The notes under the pieces were generated by a model that saw only the letters and a list, made by a program, of their open reading frames with translations, was not told the origin of the DNA and made no database searches. A DNA stretch of 9,252 nt from a candidate division GN15 bacterium (GTDB lineage: Bacteria > Zixibacteria > MSB-5A5 > GN15 > FEB-12), in assembly GCA_014729205.1 (NCBI GenBank), contig WJKG01000317.1, positions 1 through 9,252 on the forward strand, written 5' to 3'. A program made the position numbers and the translations under genes. How positions within the stretch are numbered: position 1 is the stretch's first letter; each line of letters opens with the position of its first letter. Positions 1-6,844 of this stretch are shown here, one piece after another.

Positions 1-2193
1 CTGACGCGTTTCTTCGATATTGAGCAGGCGGTCTATCTCACTTTGCATCTGCACATCCGATTCAAACAGCGGCCGCTCAAACTTGGTTGCCAGCTCATTG
101 ATGATCTCCACCCCGGGACGGGCCTCGCCCATAGGCTCGATAGCCTTGTTGGCACGCTGCACCCGACCTTCGAGGTTGATATAGTCACCGGCATGTTCTG
201 CCCAGCTACACAGCGGCAGGACAACTTCGGCACGCTCGGTGGTCTCTGTTTCGAACAGGTCGCAAGCAACCAGGAAATCCAATTTGCCAAGCGCTTCGCT
301 GACAAACTCCCGGTCAGGATACATCTCCATCGGGTTGCCACCCAACAAGAACATGCTGGTGATTTCTTCTTTCTTTGCCAGAGCCAGCATCTTGTCGGTT
401 GTCCGGGCGGGACACTCAGGATAGTGCCCGTTGATGGCTTCAATCTCACTTTTGATCGGCGCCAGCGGTTCACCCACCAGCCCCAGACGTTCGGCACCAA
501 CTGAGTTAGCATATCTGGCCAGCACGGCCATCTGCCCCTTGCCCGTCAGATCGAACAGCTTGTTCAGATTGCCCAGAGCCTCGGAGATCGCCTCACGGCC
601 CTTGGAACGTGCCACGAGTTCACCGATGATGACGGTCACTTTCTTGCCGTCGGCCAATGCCTGTGCCAGGAGCTTCAAATCGGTTACGCTTACCCCGGCC
701 AGTCCGGCGCACTCAGCAGCCGACTTGGGTGAGACTTTCGCCTTCAGCTGGTCTCCAAGGGCCTTGTCAACAATGCCTTCCTCTATAGCTGTCAGGCACA
801 GACCGTTGATAAGCGCCTCTTCAGTGCCGGGCTTGTACACCGTTTCGAGGGTGGCAATATCGGCCGCCTTCACGGCGTATGGTGTAGCAGAATAGATCTG
901 GGCACCGAAGAAATTGTAAGCCTTGCGAATTCTCAGATACTCATTATGGTGCTCGCGGACCAGATCGGAACCGAAGACGAAGATAACATCGGAATCATCG
1001 ATCTGGTTGATCCTGAACGGCTGAGCACAGAGCACACCGAACGGGCTGTCCTGCGTTTCCGGCAGGTACCTGTAATGACTGCGGAAGTCAATATTATTCG
1101 ACTTGAGCACGGCCCGGAAGAACTTCTGGAAACTATACAGGGACGCGTTATCGAGATTGGGGGCCGCCAAACCACCGATACAGACCGCGCCCTTCTTCTC
1201 CTTGATCTCCACAAAGCGCTTGTGAATGTGGTTCAGGGCCTCCTCCCAGGTCGCCTCCACCTGCTTACCGTCCTTCATAATCAGCGGCTTGGTCAAACGC
1301 TCTTTTGATGTGACAATCTGATACCCGTAGCGGGTCAGGTCGGCCAGCCAGCCGTCGTCTATATCATCATTGCGGTTAGAAGTCACCCGGTATATGTGAT
1401 TCTTGTGCGGGTCCTTCCAGAACAGGATGTTCGTGCCCGATGACGTGAAGTTGCAGATCGAGGCGGTCGTCTTGGTCAGCCAGACACGGATCTTATAGCG
1501 CCAGTCACTGTTGGTCAGGGCACCCACCGGACATATCTCCACAAGATTGCCCGAGTATGGGTTATCGACCTCTTCGCCGGGAGCGGAGTTGATCTCCGTG
1601 ATGTTCCCTCGCTCGAATGCGCCAAGGTCGAATTCCCCGAACGCTTCCTTGTTGGCCCGGACGCACTTATAACAGAGGATGCACCGGTTGCGATTGAGTA
1701 CAATCTCGGGGCCAATCTTGACGTCGTCGAAGGTAGTCGCTACTTCATCGTCGGTGAACCGCATCTTGCGAAATGCGAAGCGGCTGTCATCGAGACCGTG
1801 AGCGAAGGTCAAATCCTGCAGGTCACACTCACCGCCCTTGTCGCAGGTGGGGCAATCGAGCGGGTGATTGGCCAGAATGAACTCGATAACCGCCTTACGA
1901 CCGGCCTTGACCATCTCGGAATCGGTATGAACGACCATGCCGTCCATGACCTCAGTGGCACACGAGACGGCCAGTTTCGGCATCTTCTCGACCTCCACAT
2001 AGCACATGCGGCAAGCCCCAACAGACTTCAGTTTAGGATGCCAGCAGAATGTGGGGATATGTATATTCAGCTTGCGGGCGGCCTCAAGAACAGTGGTTCC
2101 CCGGGTTACGGTGATTTCCTGACCATCGATAGTCAGGGTCACCTCGCCGGCGGCCTTCTTTTCTGCAAGTTGTTCGTTCGTTGTCTTCTGCAT
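1..2193 (-). CDS. nuoG: NADH-quinone oxidoreductase subunit G, 3' end beyond window
   Basis: This is the large Fe-S subunit of complex I, which carries electrons from NuoF/NuoE toward NuoB. The frame is open from ATG 2193 to position 1 (731 codons, no stop), so the C-terminus lies outside the window. The N-terminus has a ferredoxin-like 2Fe-2S site (C50, C61, C64, C78). It is followed by the His-containing 4Fe-4S site (H110, C114, C117, C123) and a 4Fe-4S site (C171, C174, C177, C221 in EICPVGAL). The rest resembles the molybdopterin-oxidoreductase fold that NuoG keeps without catalysis, including NLEGRVQ near residue 680. The usual N7 ligands are mostly missing: C247 remains, but the next two are T250 and T254, and the WLCD cysteine is A284. 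The start lies 7 bases after the nuoF stop with no strong ribosome site, so translation is probably coupled. Confidence 0.96.
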   Translation of the reverse strand, partial: MQKTTNEQLAEKKAAGEVTLTIDGQEITVTRGTTVLEAARKLNIHIPTFCWHPKLKSVGACRMCYVEVEKMPKLAVSCATEVMDGMVVHTDSEMVKAGRKAVIEFILANHPLDCPTCDKGGECDLQDLTFAHGLDDSRFAFRKMRFTDDEVATTFDDVKIGPEIVLNRNRCILCYKCVRANKEAFGEFDLGAFERGNITEINSAPGEEVDNPYSGNLVEICPVGALTNSDWRYKIRVWLTKTTASICNFTSSGTNILFWKDPHKNHIYRVTSNRNDDIDDGWLADLTRYGYQIVTSKERLTKPLIMKDGKQVEATWEEALNHIHKRFVEIKEKKGAVCIGGLAAPNLDNASLYSFQKFFRAVLKSNNIDFRSHYRYLPETQDSPFGVLCAQPFRINQIDDSDVIFVFGSDLVREHHNEYLRIRKAYNFFGAQIYSATPYAVKAADIATLETVYKPGTEEALINGLCLTAIEEGIVDKALGDQLKAKVSPKSAAECAGLAGVSVTDLKLLAQALADGKKVTVIIGELVARSKGREAISEALGNLNKLFDLTGKGQMAVLARYANSVGAERLGLVGEPLAPIKSEIEAINGHYPECPARTTDKMLALAKKEEITSMFLLGGNPMEMYPDREFVSEALGKLDFLVACDLFETETTERAEVVLPLCSWAEHAGDYINLEGRVQRANKAIEPMGEARPGVEIINELATKFERPLFESDVQMQSEIDRLLNIEETRQ

Positions 2194-2200
2194 AGAGGTC

Positions 2201-3538
2201 TTACTTAAATGGGTAGTGCGACTTCACCTGGCACTTCTTGTTCTCGATGTGATACTCCCATTCCTCACGATAGAGTCGCAGTGCCGACTGAATCGGCATC
2301 ACGGCCGCATCGCCAAGCGGACATATCGTTCGCCCGAGTATGTTGCCACACAGATCTTCAATCGTTTCCAGATCACCTTTGCGTCCCTCTCCCGCCTCGA
2401 TACGTCGGATGATCTGCTCCAGCCAACCGGTACCCTCGCGGCAGGGCGTGCACTTGCCACAGGATTCGTGACGGAAGAAATGGATGAGTTTAAGGATCAC
2501 CCACACAATACAGGTATCCTCGTGAAACACTATGATGGCCCCGGACCCGAGCATGGAGCTCTGCTCCACCAATGACTCGTAGTCCAGACCGATATCGATC
2601 ATGTCGGGCGTCAGAAACGGCGTCGAGGCTCCACCGGGGATAACTCCCTTGAGTTTCTTGTCACCCAGAATTCCACCGCCGTAGTGCTCATCGTAGATCA
2701 GCTTCTTGAGCGAGAAGCCGAGCTCTACCTCGTAGTTGCCGGGCTGCTTCACATGACCGGACAGCGAGAAGATCTTAGTACCCGCAGATTTCTCCGTACC
2801 GAGCTTCTTGTACCACTCGGCACCACGATTGATGATATGCGGCACGGCAGCGAGGCTCTCGACATTATTGACAATCGTCGGGCTGGCATACAGCCCCTCC
2901 ACAGCCGGGAATGGCGGCCTGATACGTGACAGTCCCTTTTCACCCTCAAGTGAGTTGAGCAACGCGGTCTCTTCGCCGCAGATATAGGCACCACCGCCAG
3001 TGTGAATAATCAAATCCAGATCATACCCGGAACCGTAGATGTTCTTGCCCAGGTGCCCGGCTTCATAAGCCTCTTTGCGTGCCTGCTCCATGCGATCGAT
3101 GCAGTGACCGAATTCGCCGCGAATGTAGATGAACATCAGGTGACAGCCGATCGCATAGGAGCCGATTGCCATCCCCTCAATAACCCCATGCGGGTCTCGC
3201 TCCATCAACACGCGATCCTTGCACGTGCCCGGCTCTGATTCATCAGCGTTGCAGCACAGGTAGCGTGGCTTGGGAGAATCCTTCGGAACAAACCCCCACT
3301 TCACACCAGTCGGGAAGCCGGCTCCGCCGCGTCCGCGAAGCCCCGAGTTCTTGACCTTCTCGATAACCTCTTCGGGCTTCATGTCGGCGAGCACCTTCTT
3401 CCAGGCAGTGTAGCCGCCGTGCTCTTCATAGCGCTTGACGGTGTGCTGCTCGGGGTCCTCGACGTATGTGAACAGGTGCAGCTTCTCGTCCGAGGCCGCC
3501 TCGGCTGCGTTGGTTCTCACCGGTGAATAGAAGCTCAT
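2201..3538 (-). CDS. nuoF: NADH-quinone oxidoreductase subunit F (FMN and NADH binding)
   Basis: This is the NADH-oxidising subunit: it binds NADH and FMN and passes electrons to NuoE and NuoG through cluster N3. The 445-residue product has the full set of family signatures. These are the glycine-rich GLRGRGGAGFPTG loop (66-78), CNADESEPGTCKDR (about 96-109), GGGAYICGEETALLNSLEG (about 181-199), and the 4Fe-4S motif ESCGKCTPCREG with C360, C363, C366 plus C406 in TICPLGD. The length is normal for NuoF. The ATG at 3538 overlaps the nuoE stop in an ATGA arrangement, which implies translational coupling. A short basic tail follows residue 430; I attach no function to it. The identification is secure. 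Confidence 0.98.
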   Translation of the reverse strand: MSFYSPVRTNAAEAASDEKLHLFTYVEDPEQHTVKRYEEHGGYTAWKKVLADMKPEEVIEKVKNSGLRGRGGAGFPTGVKWGFVPKDSPKPRYLCCNADESEPGTCKDRVLMERDPHGVIEGMAIGSYAIGCHLMFIYIRGEFGHCIDRMEQARKEAYEAGHLGKNIYGSGYDLDLIIHTGGGAYICGEETALLNSLEGEKGLSRIRPPFPAVEGLYASPTIVNNVESLAAVPHIINRGAEWYKKLGTEKSAGTKIFSLSGHVKQPGNYEVELGFSLKKLIYDEHYGGGILGDKKLKGVIPGGASTPFLTPDMIDIGLDYESLVEQSSMLGSGAIIVFHEDTCIVWVILKLIHFFRHESCGKCTPCREGTGWLEQIIRRIEAGEGRKGDLETIEDLCGNILGRTICPLGDAAVMPIQSALRLYREEWEYHIENKKCQVKSHYPFK

Positions 3539-4011
3539 GCCTTGGCCCTCAACTCGTCAAGAATCTGATCAACCTTCTCAGGCGTGAGATTCTCATAGAA
3601 ATCCTGGTTGATTTGCATCATGGGGGCAGTGGCGCACGACCCGAGACACTCAACAGAAATCAGCGTGAAGAGCTTGTCGGGAGTCGTCTCACCCTTTTCT
3701 ATTCCAAGCTTCTCTTCGAGATACTCGATCAATGAGTCGGCCCCCATCAGGGCGCACGAGATATTGTGACAAACCTGAATCAGGTATTTGCCGACCGGCT
3801 TCTTGGGAAACATGGTATAGAACGTGGCCGCCTCGGCAATCTCCACATAGGGGACCTTTATCGCCCTGGAGATCTCTTTGTAGACGGCATCATCGAGATA
3901 CCCCACCTGCCGGTAGGCAATTGTCAGCGCCGGAAGGATTGCGGACTTGCGCCGCGGGTACTGCTCGGCCTTCTCGGCCATGAGCTTGACGGAAGCTTCG
4001 GAGAGAATCAT
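3535..4011 (-). CDS. nuoE: NADH-quinone oxidoreductase subunit E (2Fe-2S)
   Basis: This is the small thioredoxin-fold subunit that carries 2Fe-2S cluster N1a next to the NuoF flavin. From the ATG at 4011 the product is 158 residues. An N-terminal helical region (RRKSAILPAL, then VGYLDD and AATFYTMF around 21-68) precedes the thioredoxin-like domain. The ligands are C81 and C86 (CHNISC), then C122 and C126 (CLGSC). A start at 4056 would add 15 residues of low likeness to the family. I prefer 4011 because GGAGG lies 7 bases upstream and the ATG overlaps the nuoD stop as ATGA. Length and motifs are typical. Confidence 0.97.
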   Translation of the reverse strand: MILSEASVKLMAEKAEQYPRRKSAILPALTIAYRQVGYLDDAVYKEISRAIKVPYVEIAEAATFYTMFPKKPVGKYLIQVCHNISCALMGADSLIEYLEEKLGIEKGETTPDKLFTLISVECLGSCATAPMMQINQDFYENLTPEKVDQILDELRAKA

Positions 4012-5183
4012 CGATCCACCTCCCCGAGGACGATATCCGTCGACCCGATAGCACACACAACATCACTGAACATACGCCCCTCGGACAGCTTCGGCAGCGC
4101 CGCGAGGTTAATATACGATGGCGGTCTTACTCGAACCCGTCGCGGACGGTTAGTACCATCACCGGTCATATAAAAACCGAGTTCTCCCTTGGGGGATTCT
4201 ATAGCCTGGTAGATTGAGCCCTTTGGCGCCTTGAACCCCTCAGTGATGATCTTGAAATGGAAAATCATAGATTCCATCTTGTACAGCACATCTTCTTTGG
4301 GCGGCAGAACCACACCCGGCACGTGAGCTCGGTAGGGTCCTTCGGGCATACCGTCGAGCGCCTGCTCGGCGATGTTCAGAGATTGCCTCATCTCCTCAAG
4401 GCGGATCAGGTAGCGATCGTACGCATCACCTTTTTTGCCCAGCGGGACAGTGAAATCGAAGTTTTCATAGCCGGAATACGGCTGCGCCTTGCGGACATCG
4501 TAGTTGACACCACTACCGCGCAGCATCGGCCCGGTGAGCGAATGAGCGATAGCATCTTCGGCGGAGATCACGGCTACATTCCTGGTGCGGTTGATAAAGA
4601 TCTCGTTGTTGGTCAGCAGAGCTTCGTAGTCGTTGATCTTCTCGCGGATGAGCTTGATGAGATTGCGCACCTTCTTGTCGAAATCGGCCGGAAGATCGTG
4701 CGCCAGGCCACCGATGCGTATATAGCTGGTCATCATGCGCTGACCGCCGCAAGCTTCATAGATGTCGATAATCAACTCACGCTCTCGAAACGCGTACAGC
4801 AACATCGACATGGCACCCAGGTCGATAGCATGAGTACCCAACCACACCAGGTGCGAATTCAGGCGAGTCAATTCCGCCAGACACACGCGAGCCCACTTGA
4901 CCTTTTCGGGCACCTCGATATCCATCAGCTTCTCAACCGCGAGGCAATAACCCAGATTGTTGGACATCGGCGCCAGGTAGTCCATGCGGTCGGTACACGG
5001 CAGGGCCTTGTAGTACAGCTTGGACTCCATGGTCTTCTCGATGCCGGTGTGGAGGTACCCTATCACCGGCTCGGCACGGACGACCGTCTCGCCATCGAGT
5101 TCAACTACCACACGCAGAACCCCGTGCGTCGACGGGTGCTGCGGGCCCATGTTCATAGTAATGGTTTTCTCTTCTCTGGCCAT
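4008..5183 (-). CDS. nuoD: NADH-quinone oxidoreductase subunit D (49 kDa, quinone site)
   Basis: This subunit forms most of the quinone-reduction pocket with NuoB and descends from the large subunit of NiFe hydrogenases. The 391-residue product starts near GPQHPSTHGVLR (about 13-24), followed by GYLHTGIEKTMES (42-54), DYLAPMSNN (68-76), a CGGQRMMTSYIRIGG segment, and the C-terminal IGSTDIVLGEVDR. H20 and Y69 are 49 residues apart, the same spacing as the His/Tyr pair that contacts the quinone headgroup in characterised complexes. The hydrogenase nickel ligands are absent, as expected. NuoC and NuoD are separate genes here, not the fused NuoCD seen in E. coli. The start overlaps the nuoC stop by one base (TAATG). 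Confidence 0.98.
   Translation of the reverse strand: MAREEKTITMNMGPQHPSTHGVLRVVVELDGETVVRAEPVIGYLHTGIEKTMESKLYYKALPCTDRMDYLAPMSNNLGYCLAVEKLMDIEVPEKVKWARVCLAELTRLNSHLVWLGTHAIDLGAMSMLLYAFRERELIIDIYEACGGQRMMTSYIRIGGLAHDLPADFDKKVRNLIKLIREKINDYEALLTNNEIFINRTRNVAVISAEDAIAHSLTGPMLRGSGVNYDVRKAQPYSGYENFDFTVPLGKKGDAYDRYLIRLEEMRQSLNIAEQALDGMPEGPYRAHVPGVVLPPKEDVLYKMESMIFHFKIITEGFKAPKGSIYQAIESPKGELGFYMTGDGTNRPRRVRVRPPSYINLAALPKLSEGRMFSDVVCAIGSTDIVLGEVDR
4019..4023 (-). promoter_or_regulatory. Ribosome binding site that fixes the nuoE start
   Basis: GGAGG is read on the minus strand, 7 bases before the ATG at 4011 and inside the end of nuoD. Its position supports the 4011 start over the longer alternative at 4056. 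Confidence 0.8.
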
Positions 5184-5719
5184 TACTTGATCACCTCAGG
5201 CGGATCGTCCTTGTTGAAGCTGAACCGGGGCTGCTCCCAGGTCAGCGGGTAGTCCTTGCGCAGCGGATGCCCTTCCAGCTCATCGGGCGTGAGTATCTTC
5301 GTCAGCTGCGGATGACCGACAAACTCGATTCCGAACAGATCCCAAACCTCGCGCTCCATCCAGTTGGCGCCGGGCCAAAGGTCGACCAGAGATTCTACCT
5401 TAGTATCATCTTCATCGAGTCGAACCTTCAAAAAGAAGCGGAAGTGATGAGTTATGGAATAGAGGTTGTAGACGACCTCGAATCGTCCCTTCTTCTCTTC
5501 CTGCTCGTCGCCGAGCCAGTCGACGCAGGTGATATCCGAGAGTAGTTTGACATCGAGTTCGGCACTGCCGTGAAGCGCCTCGCAGATCTCTACGAGGCGA
5601 TCGGCTTTGATCGTATAGGAGACATCGCCCCGGAATTCGTCGTCTTCGAGTACGGCATCACCGAACTGCTCCATTACGAACTCGCGGACACGGTCTTTAA
5701 TCTCTGCTGCTTGTTCCAA
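5183..5719 (-). CDS. nuoC: NADH-quinone oxidoreductase subunit C (30 kDa)
   Basis: This is a structural subunit of the connecting module that packs against NuoD and has no cofactor of its own. The 178-residue frame carries the family signature near residues 122-158: ERE, VWDLFGIEF, GHPQLTKIL, then EGHPLRKDYPL. The start is uncertain. TTG at 5719 is the only start codon before an in-frame TGA two codons upstream. It keeps an N-terminal helix that reads into FGDAVLE, as expected in this family. The next in-frame ATG is at 5674 and would remove 15 residues. Neither choice has a convincing ribosome site. It is the only gene of the set that does not overlap or abut its upstream neighbour. Confidence 0.95.
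   Translation of the reverse strand: MEQAAEIKDRVREFVMEQFGDAVLEDDEFRGDVSYTIKADRLVEICEALHGSAELDVKLLSDITCVDWLGDEQEEKKGRFEVVYNLYSITHHFRFFLKVRLDEDDTKVESLVDLWPGANWMEREVWDLFGIEFVGHPQLTKILTPDELEGHPLRKDYPLTWEQPRFSFNKDDPPEVIK
5189..5197 (-). promoter_or_regulatory. Extended ribosome binding site of nuoD
   Basis: GAGGTGATC on the minus strand matches nine consecutive bases of the extended Shine-Dalgarno consensus and ends 5 bases before the nuoD ATG at 5183. It lies within the last codons of nuoC. It is the strongest such site in the operon, so NuoD may be translated well independently of coupling. Confidence 0.75.
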
Positions 5720-5737
5720 AGTTCACAAACTCGTCAC

Positions 5738-5772
5738 AAAAAAACCAGAGCAGGCACGTTGGCGGCAGCTCT
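5738..5772 (-). other. Weak hairpin followed by seven T in the nuoB-nuoC gap
   Basis: Read on the minus strand directly after the nuoB TAA, AGAGC (5772-5768) can pair with GCTCT (5751-5747) across a 16-base loop. Two G follow, then seven T (5744-5738). The layout resembles an intrinsic terminator, but five base pairs with a large loop is weak, so strong termination is unlikely. It could give partial attenuation, act as an mRNA processing site, or be chance. Confidence 0.3.
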
Positions 5773-6276
5773 TTAGCTCGCCTCGCGACCCCACTCCTCA
5801 CGCTTATCCTTCAGGGATTCGCGCTCTACCTTTTCCTGCAGCTTCAGGATACCATCAAGAAGCTGTTCAGGTCGTGGCGGACAGCCCGGGACATAAATAT
5901 CTACCGGAATGACCCGATCCACCCCCTGCAAAATGGCGTAGTTGTTGAACACGCCACCGCAGGACGCACAGGCTCCCATAGAGATCACCCACTTGGGGTT
6001 GGGCATCTGCTCATACAACGTCTTGACCACGGGCGCCATCTTCATTGAGACGCGTCCGGCAACGATCATCAGATCAGCCTGGCGCGGCGACGGCCGCATG
6101 ACCTCCATGCCGTAGCGGGCCAGATCGAAGTGCGCCGCAAACGTCGACATCATCTCGATAGCACAACATGCCAGTCCGAACCCCAGCGGCCACATGGACC
6201 GCTTGCGAGCCCAGTTGACCATCTTGTCCAGCGTGGTCAGGATTATTGAATCAGGTATCTTCTCTTCTAATCCCAT
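5773..6276 (-). CDS. nuoB: NADH-quinone oxidoreductase subunit B (cluster N2)
   Basis: This subunit holds N2, the 4Fe-4S cluster that hands electrons to quinone. The 167-residue product contains the tandem cysteines C37 and C38 in GLACCAIEMM, C103 in MGACASCGG, and C132 in VPGCPPRPE. The spacings between ligands (65 and 29 residues after C38) match those of Thermus Nqo6. Other conserved pieces are RYGMEVMRPSPRQADLM and GRVSMKMAPV. The ATG at 6276 overlaps the last 10 bases of nuoA, with a purine-rich GGAAGGGG stretch upstream. The length is normal and no extension is seen. Confidence 0.98.
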   Translation of the reverse strand: MGLEEKIPDSIILTTLDKMVNWARKRSMWPLGFGLACCAIEMMSTFAAHFDLARYGMEVMRPSPRQADLMIVAGRVSMKMAPVVKTLYEQMPNPKWVISMGACASCGGVFNNYAILQGVDRVIPVDIYVPGCPPRPEQLLDGILKLQEKVERESLKDKREEWGREAS

Positions 6277-6623
6277 TTGAAGGCACCCCTTCCGAGTTCA
6301 TAGAAATAGCCAACCATGATCAACGTGATGAATATCAGTATTTCGATGAACCCAAAAAGGCCCAGCTGACGTGCCACAACCGCGTACGGGTACAGGAAGA
6401 TGACCTCGATATCGAACAGGATAAACGAAATAGCCACCATATAGAACTTCACCGGTACCGGGTCCTGAGTACTCCCCATGGGCTCAATACCGCACTCGTA
6501 CGGCCGCCCTTTGGCGCCCAGACGGGTCCTCTTGCCGAGCACAATCGACAGGAAGATAAACGCGGCTGCTATACCGCCTACTATCAAGGCCAGCATTAAG
6601 ATGGGGAAAAAGACTTCAAACAC
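6267..6623 (-). CDS. nuoA: NADH-quinone oxidoreductase subunit A (membrane subunit)
   Basis: This is a small inner-membrane subunit next to the quinone-site entrance, equivalent to mitochondrial ND3. With the GTG start at 6623 it has 118 residues, typical for NuoA, and three membrane segments (about 5-29, 61-82 and 90-109). The loop carries PYECGIEP with the conserved cysteine C44, and the second helix carries the acidic pair D71 and E73 in FILFDIEVIF. A longer frame begins at a TTG at 6689. I reject it because AAGGA lies 9 bases before GTG 6623, the extra 22 residues are not NuoA-like, and the TTG is part of a probable -35 box. It is the first gene of the operon. Confidence 0.95.
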   Translation of the reverse strand: MFEVFFPILMLALIVGGIAAAFIFLSIVLGKRTRLGAKGRPYECGIEPMGSTQDPVPVKFYMVAISFILFDIEVIFLYPYAVVARQLGLFGFIEILIFITLIMVGYFYELGRGAFKWD

Positions 6624-6632
6624 GTGCACACA

Positions 6633-6637
6633 TCCTT
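6633..6637 (-). promoter_or_regulatory. Ribosome binding site that fixes the nuoA start
   Basis: AAGGA on the minus strand ends 9 bases before GTG 6623. It has no suitably spaced ATG, and an earlier GTG at 6629 sits too close to it, so it supports the short NuoA. Confidence 0.7.
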
Positions 6638-6660
6638 TTGTGGGCCAAAATGATTCACGA

Positions 6661-6689
6661 ACTTTAGTTATAATACGATGCTGTGTCAA
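6661..6689 (-). promoter_or_regulatory. Probable sigma70-type promoter of the nuo operon
   Basis: On the minus strand a perfect TTGACA (6689-6684) is followed after 17 bases by TAAAGT (6666-6661), four of six matches to the -10 consensus. A start of transcription near 6654 would leave a leader of about 30 bases with the AAGGA site before the nuoA GTG. A competing -10 candidate is TATAAC (6672-6667), which has no good -35 partner at normal spacing. This is motif evidence only. Confidence 0.5.
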
Positions 6690-6693
6690 GAGA

Positions 6694-6705
6694 ATTTGAG
6701 CAAAT
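6694..6705. repeat. 12-base dyad upstream of the nuoA promoter
   Basis: ATTTG and CAAAT are separated by AG, giving a perfect 5-2-5 inverted repeat that ends 5 bases upstream of the -35 box. The position would suit a regulator binding site, but the dyad is short and could be chance. Confidence 0.25.
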
Positions 6706-6748
6706 CGGGACTATCCGGGGCACCGCCAAAGCCGCAGAACATAGACCG

Positions 6749-6810
6749 ATTGAGCGACTAACACGTTGCCATATACGGCGTTTAGCCGCCTGAAGGGTCC
6801 CCTGCTCAAT
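6749..6810. repeat. Inverted repeat with nested hairpin between the two gene groups
   Basis: ATTGAGC (6749-6755) is repeated inverted as GCTCAAT (6804-6810). In a minus-strand transcript this outer stem can be extended by GAC/GTC across a 4-base bulge. A nearly concentric small hairpin, GCGGC-TAAAC-GCCGT (6789-6775, one G-T pair), sits inside. No T run follows, so it is not an ordinary intrinsic terminator. It lies after the Janus-like gene and before nuoA. A 7-base repeat at this spacing can occur by chance. Confidence 0.3.
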
Positions 6811-6844
6811 ACAGACACCTTGTGAAATACGGAACGAGTGACGC

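Noticed and set aside
33..512. Minus-strand 159-codon frame and plus-strand frames over positions 43-895
   Set aside because: They overlap nuoG in other frames. The nuoG frame is open throughout and matches the family along its whole length.
4012..4056. Upstream start giving a 173-residue NuoE
   Set aside because: The extra 15 residues overlap the nuoD coding end and are unlike the family, while the ATG at 4011 has a strong, correctly spaced ribosome site.
4257..5252. Long plus-strand open frame of 331 codons
   Set aside because: It lies antisense to nuoD and the end of nuoC, which have complete family motifs. Its translation is rich in His, Gln and Arg with no recognisable domain, as expected of a shadow frame.
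6667..6675. TATTATAAC as the -10 box paired with TTGACA 6689
   Set aside because: The gap to TTGACA would be only 8-11 bases, too short for a sigma70 promoter. TAAAGT at 6666-6661 fits the 17-base spacing.
6775..6789. Intrinsic terminator after the Janus-like gene
   Set aside because: The small GC stem is not followed by a T run on either strand, so it does not meet the usual pattern.
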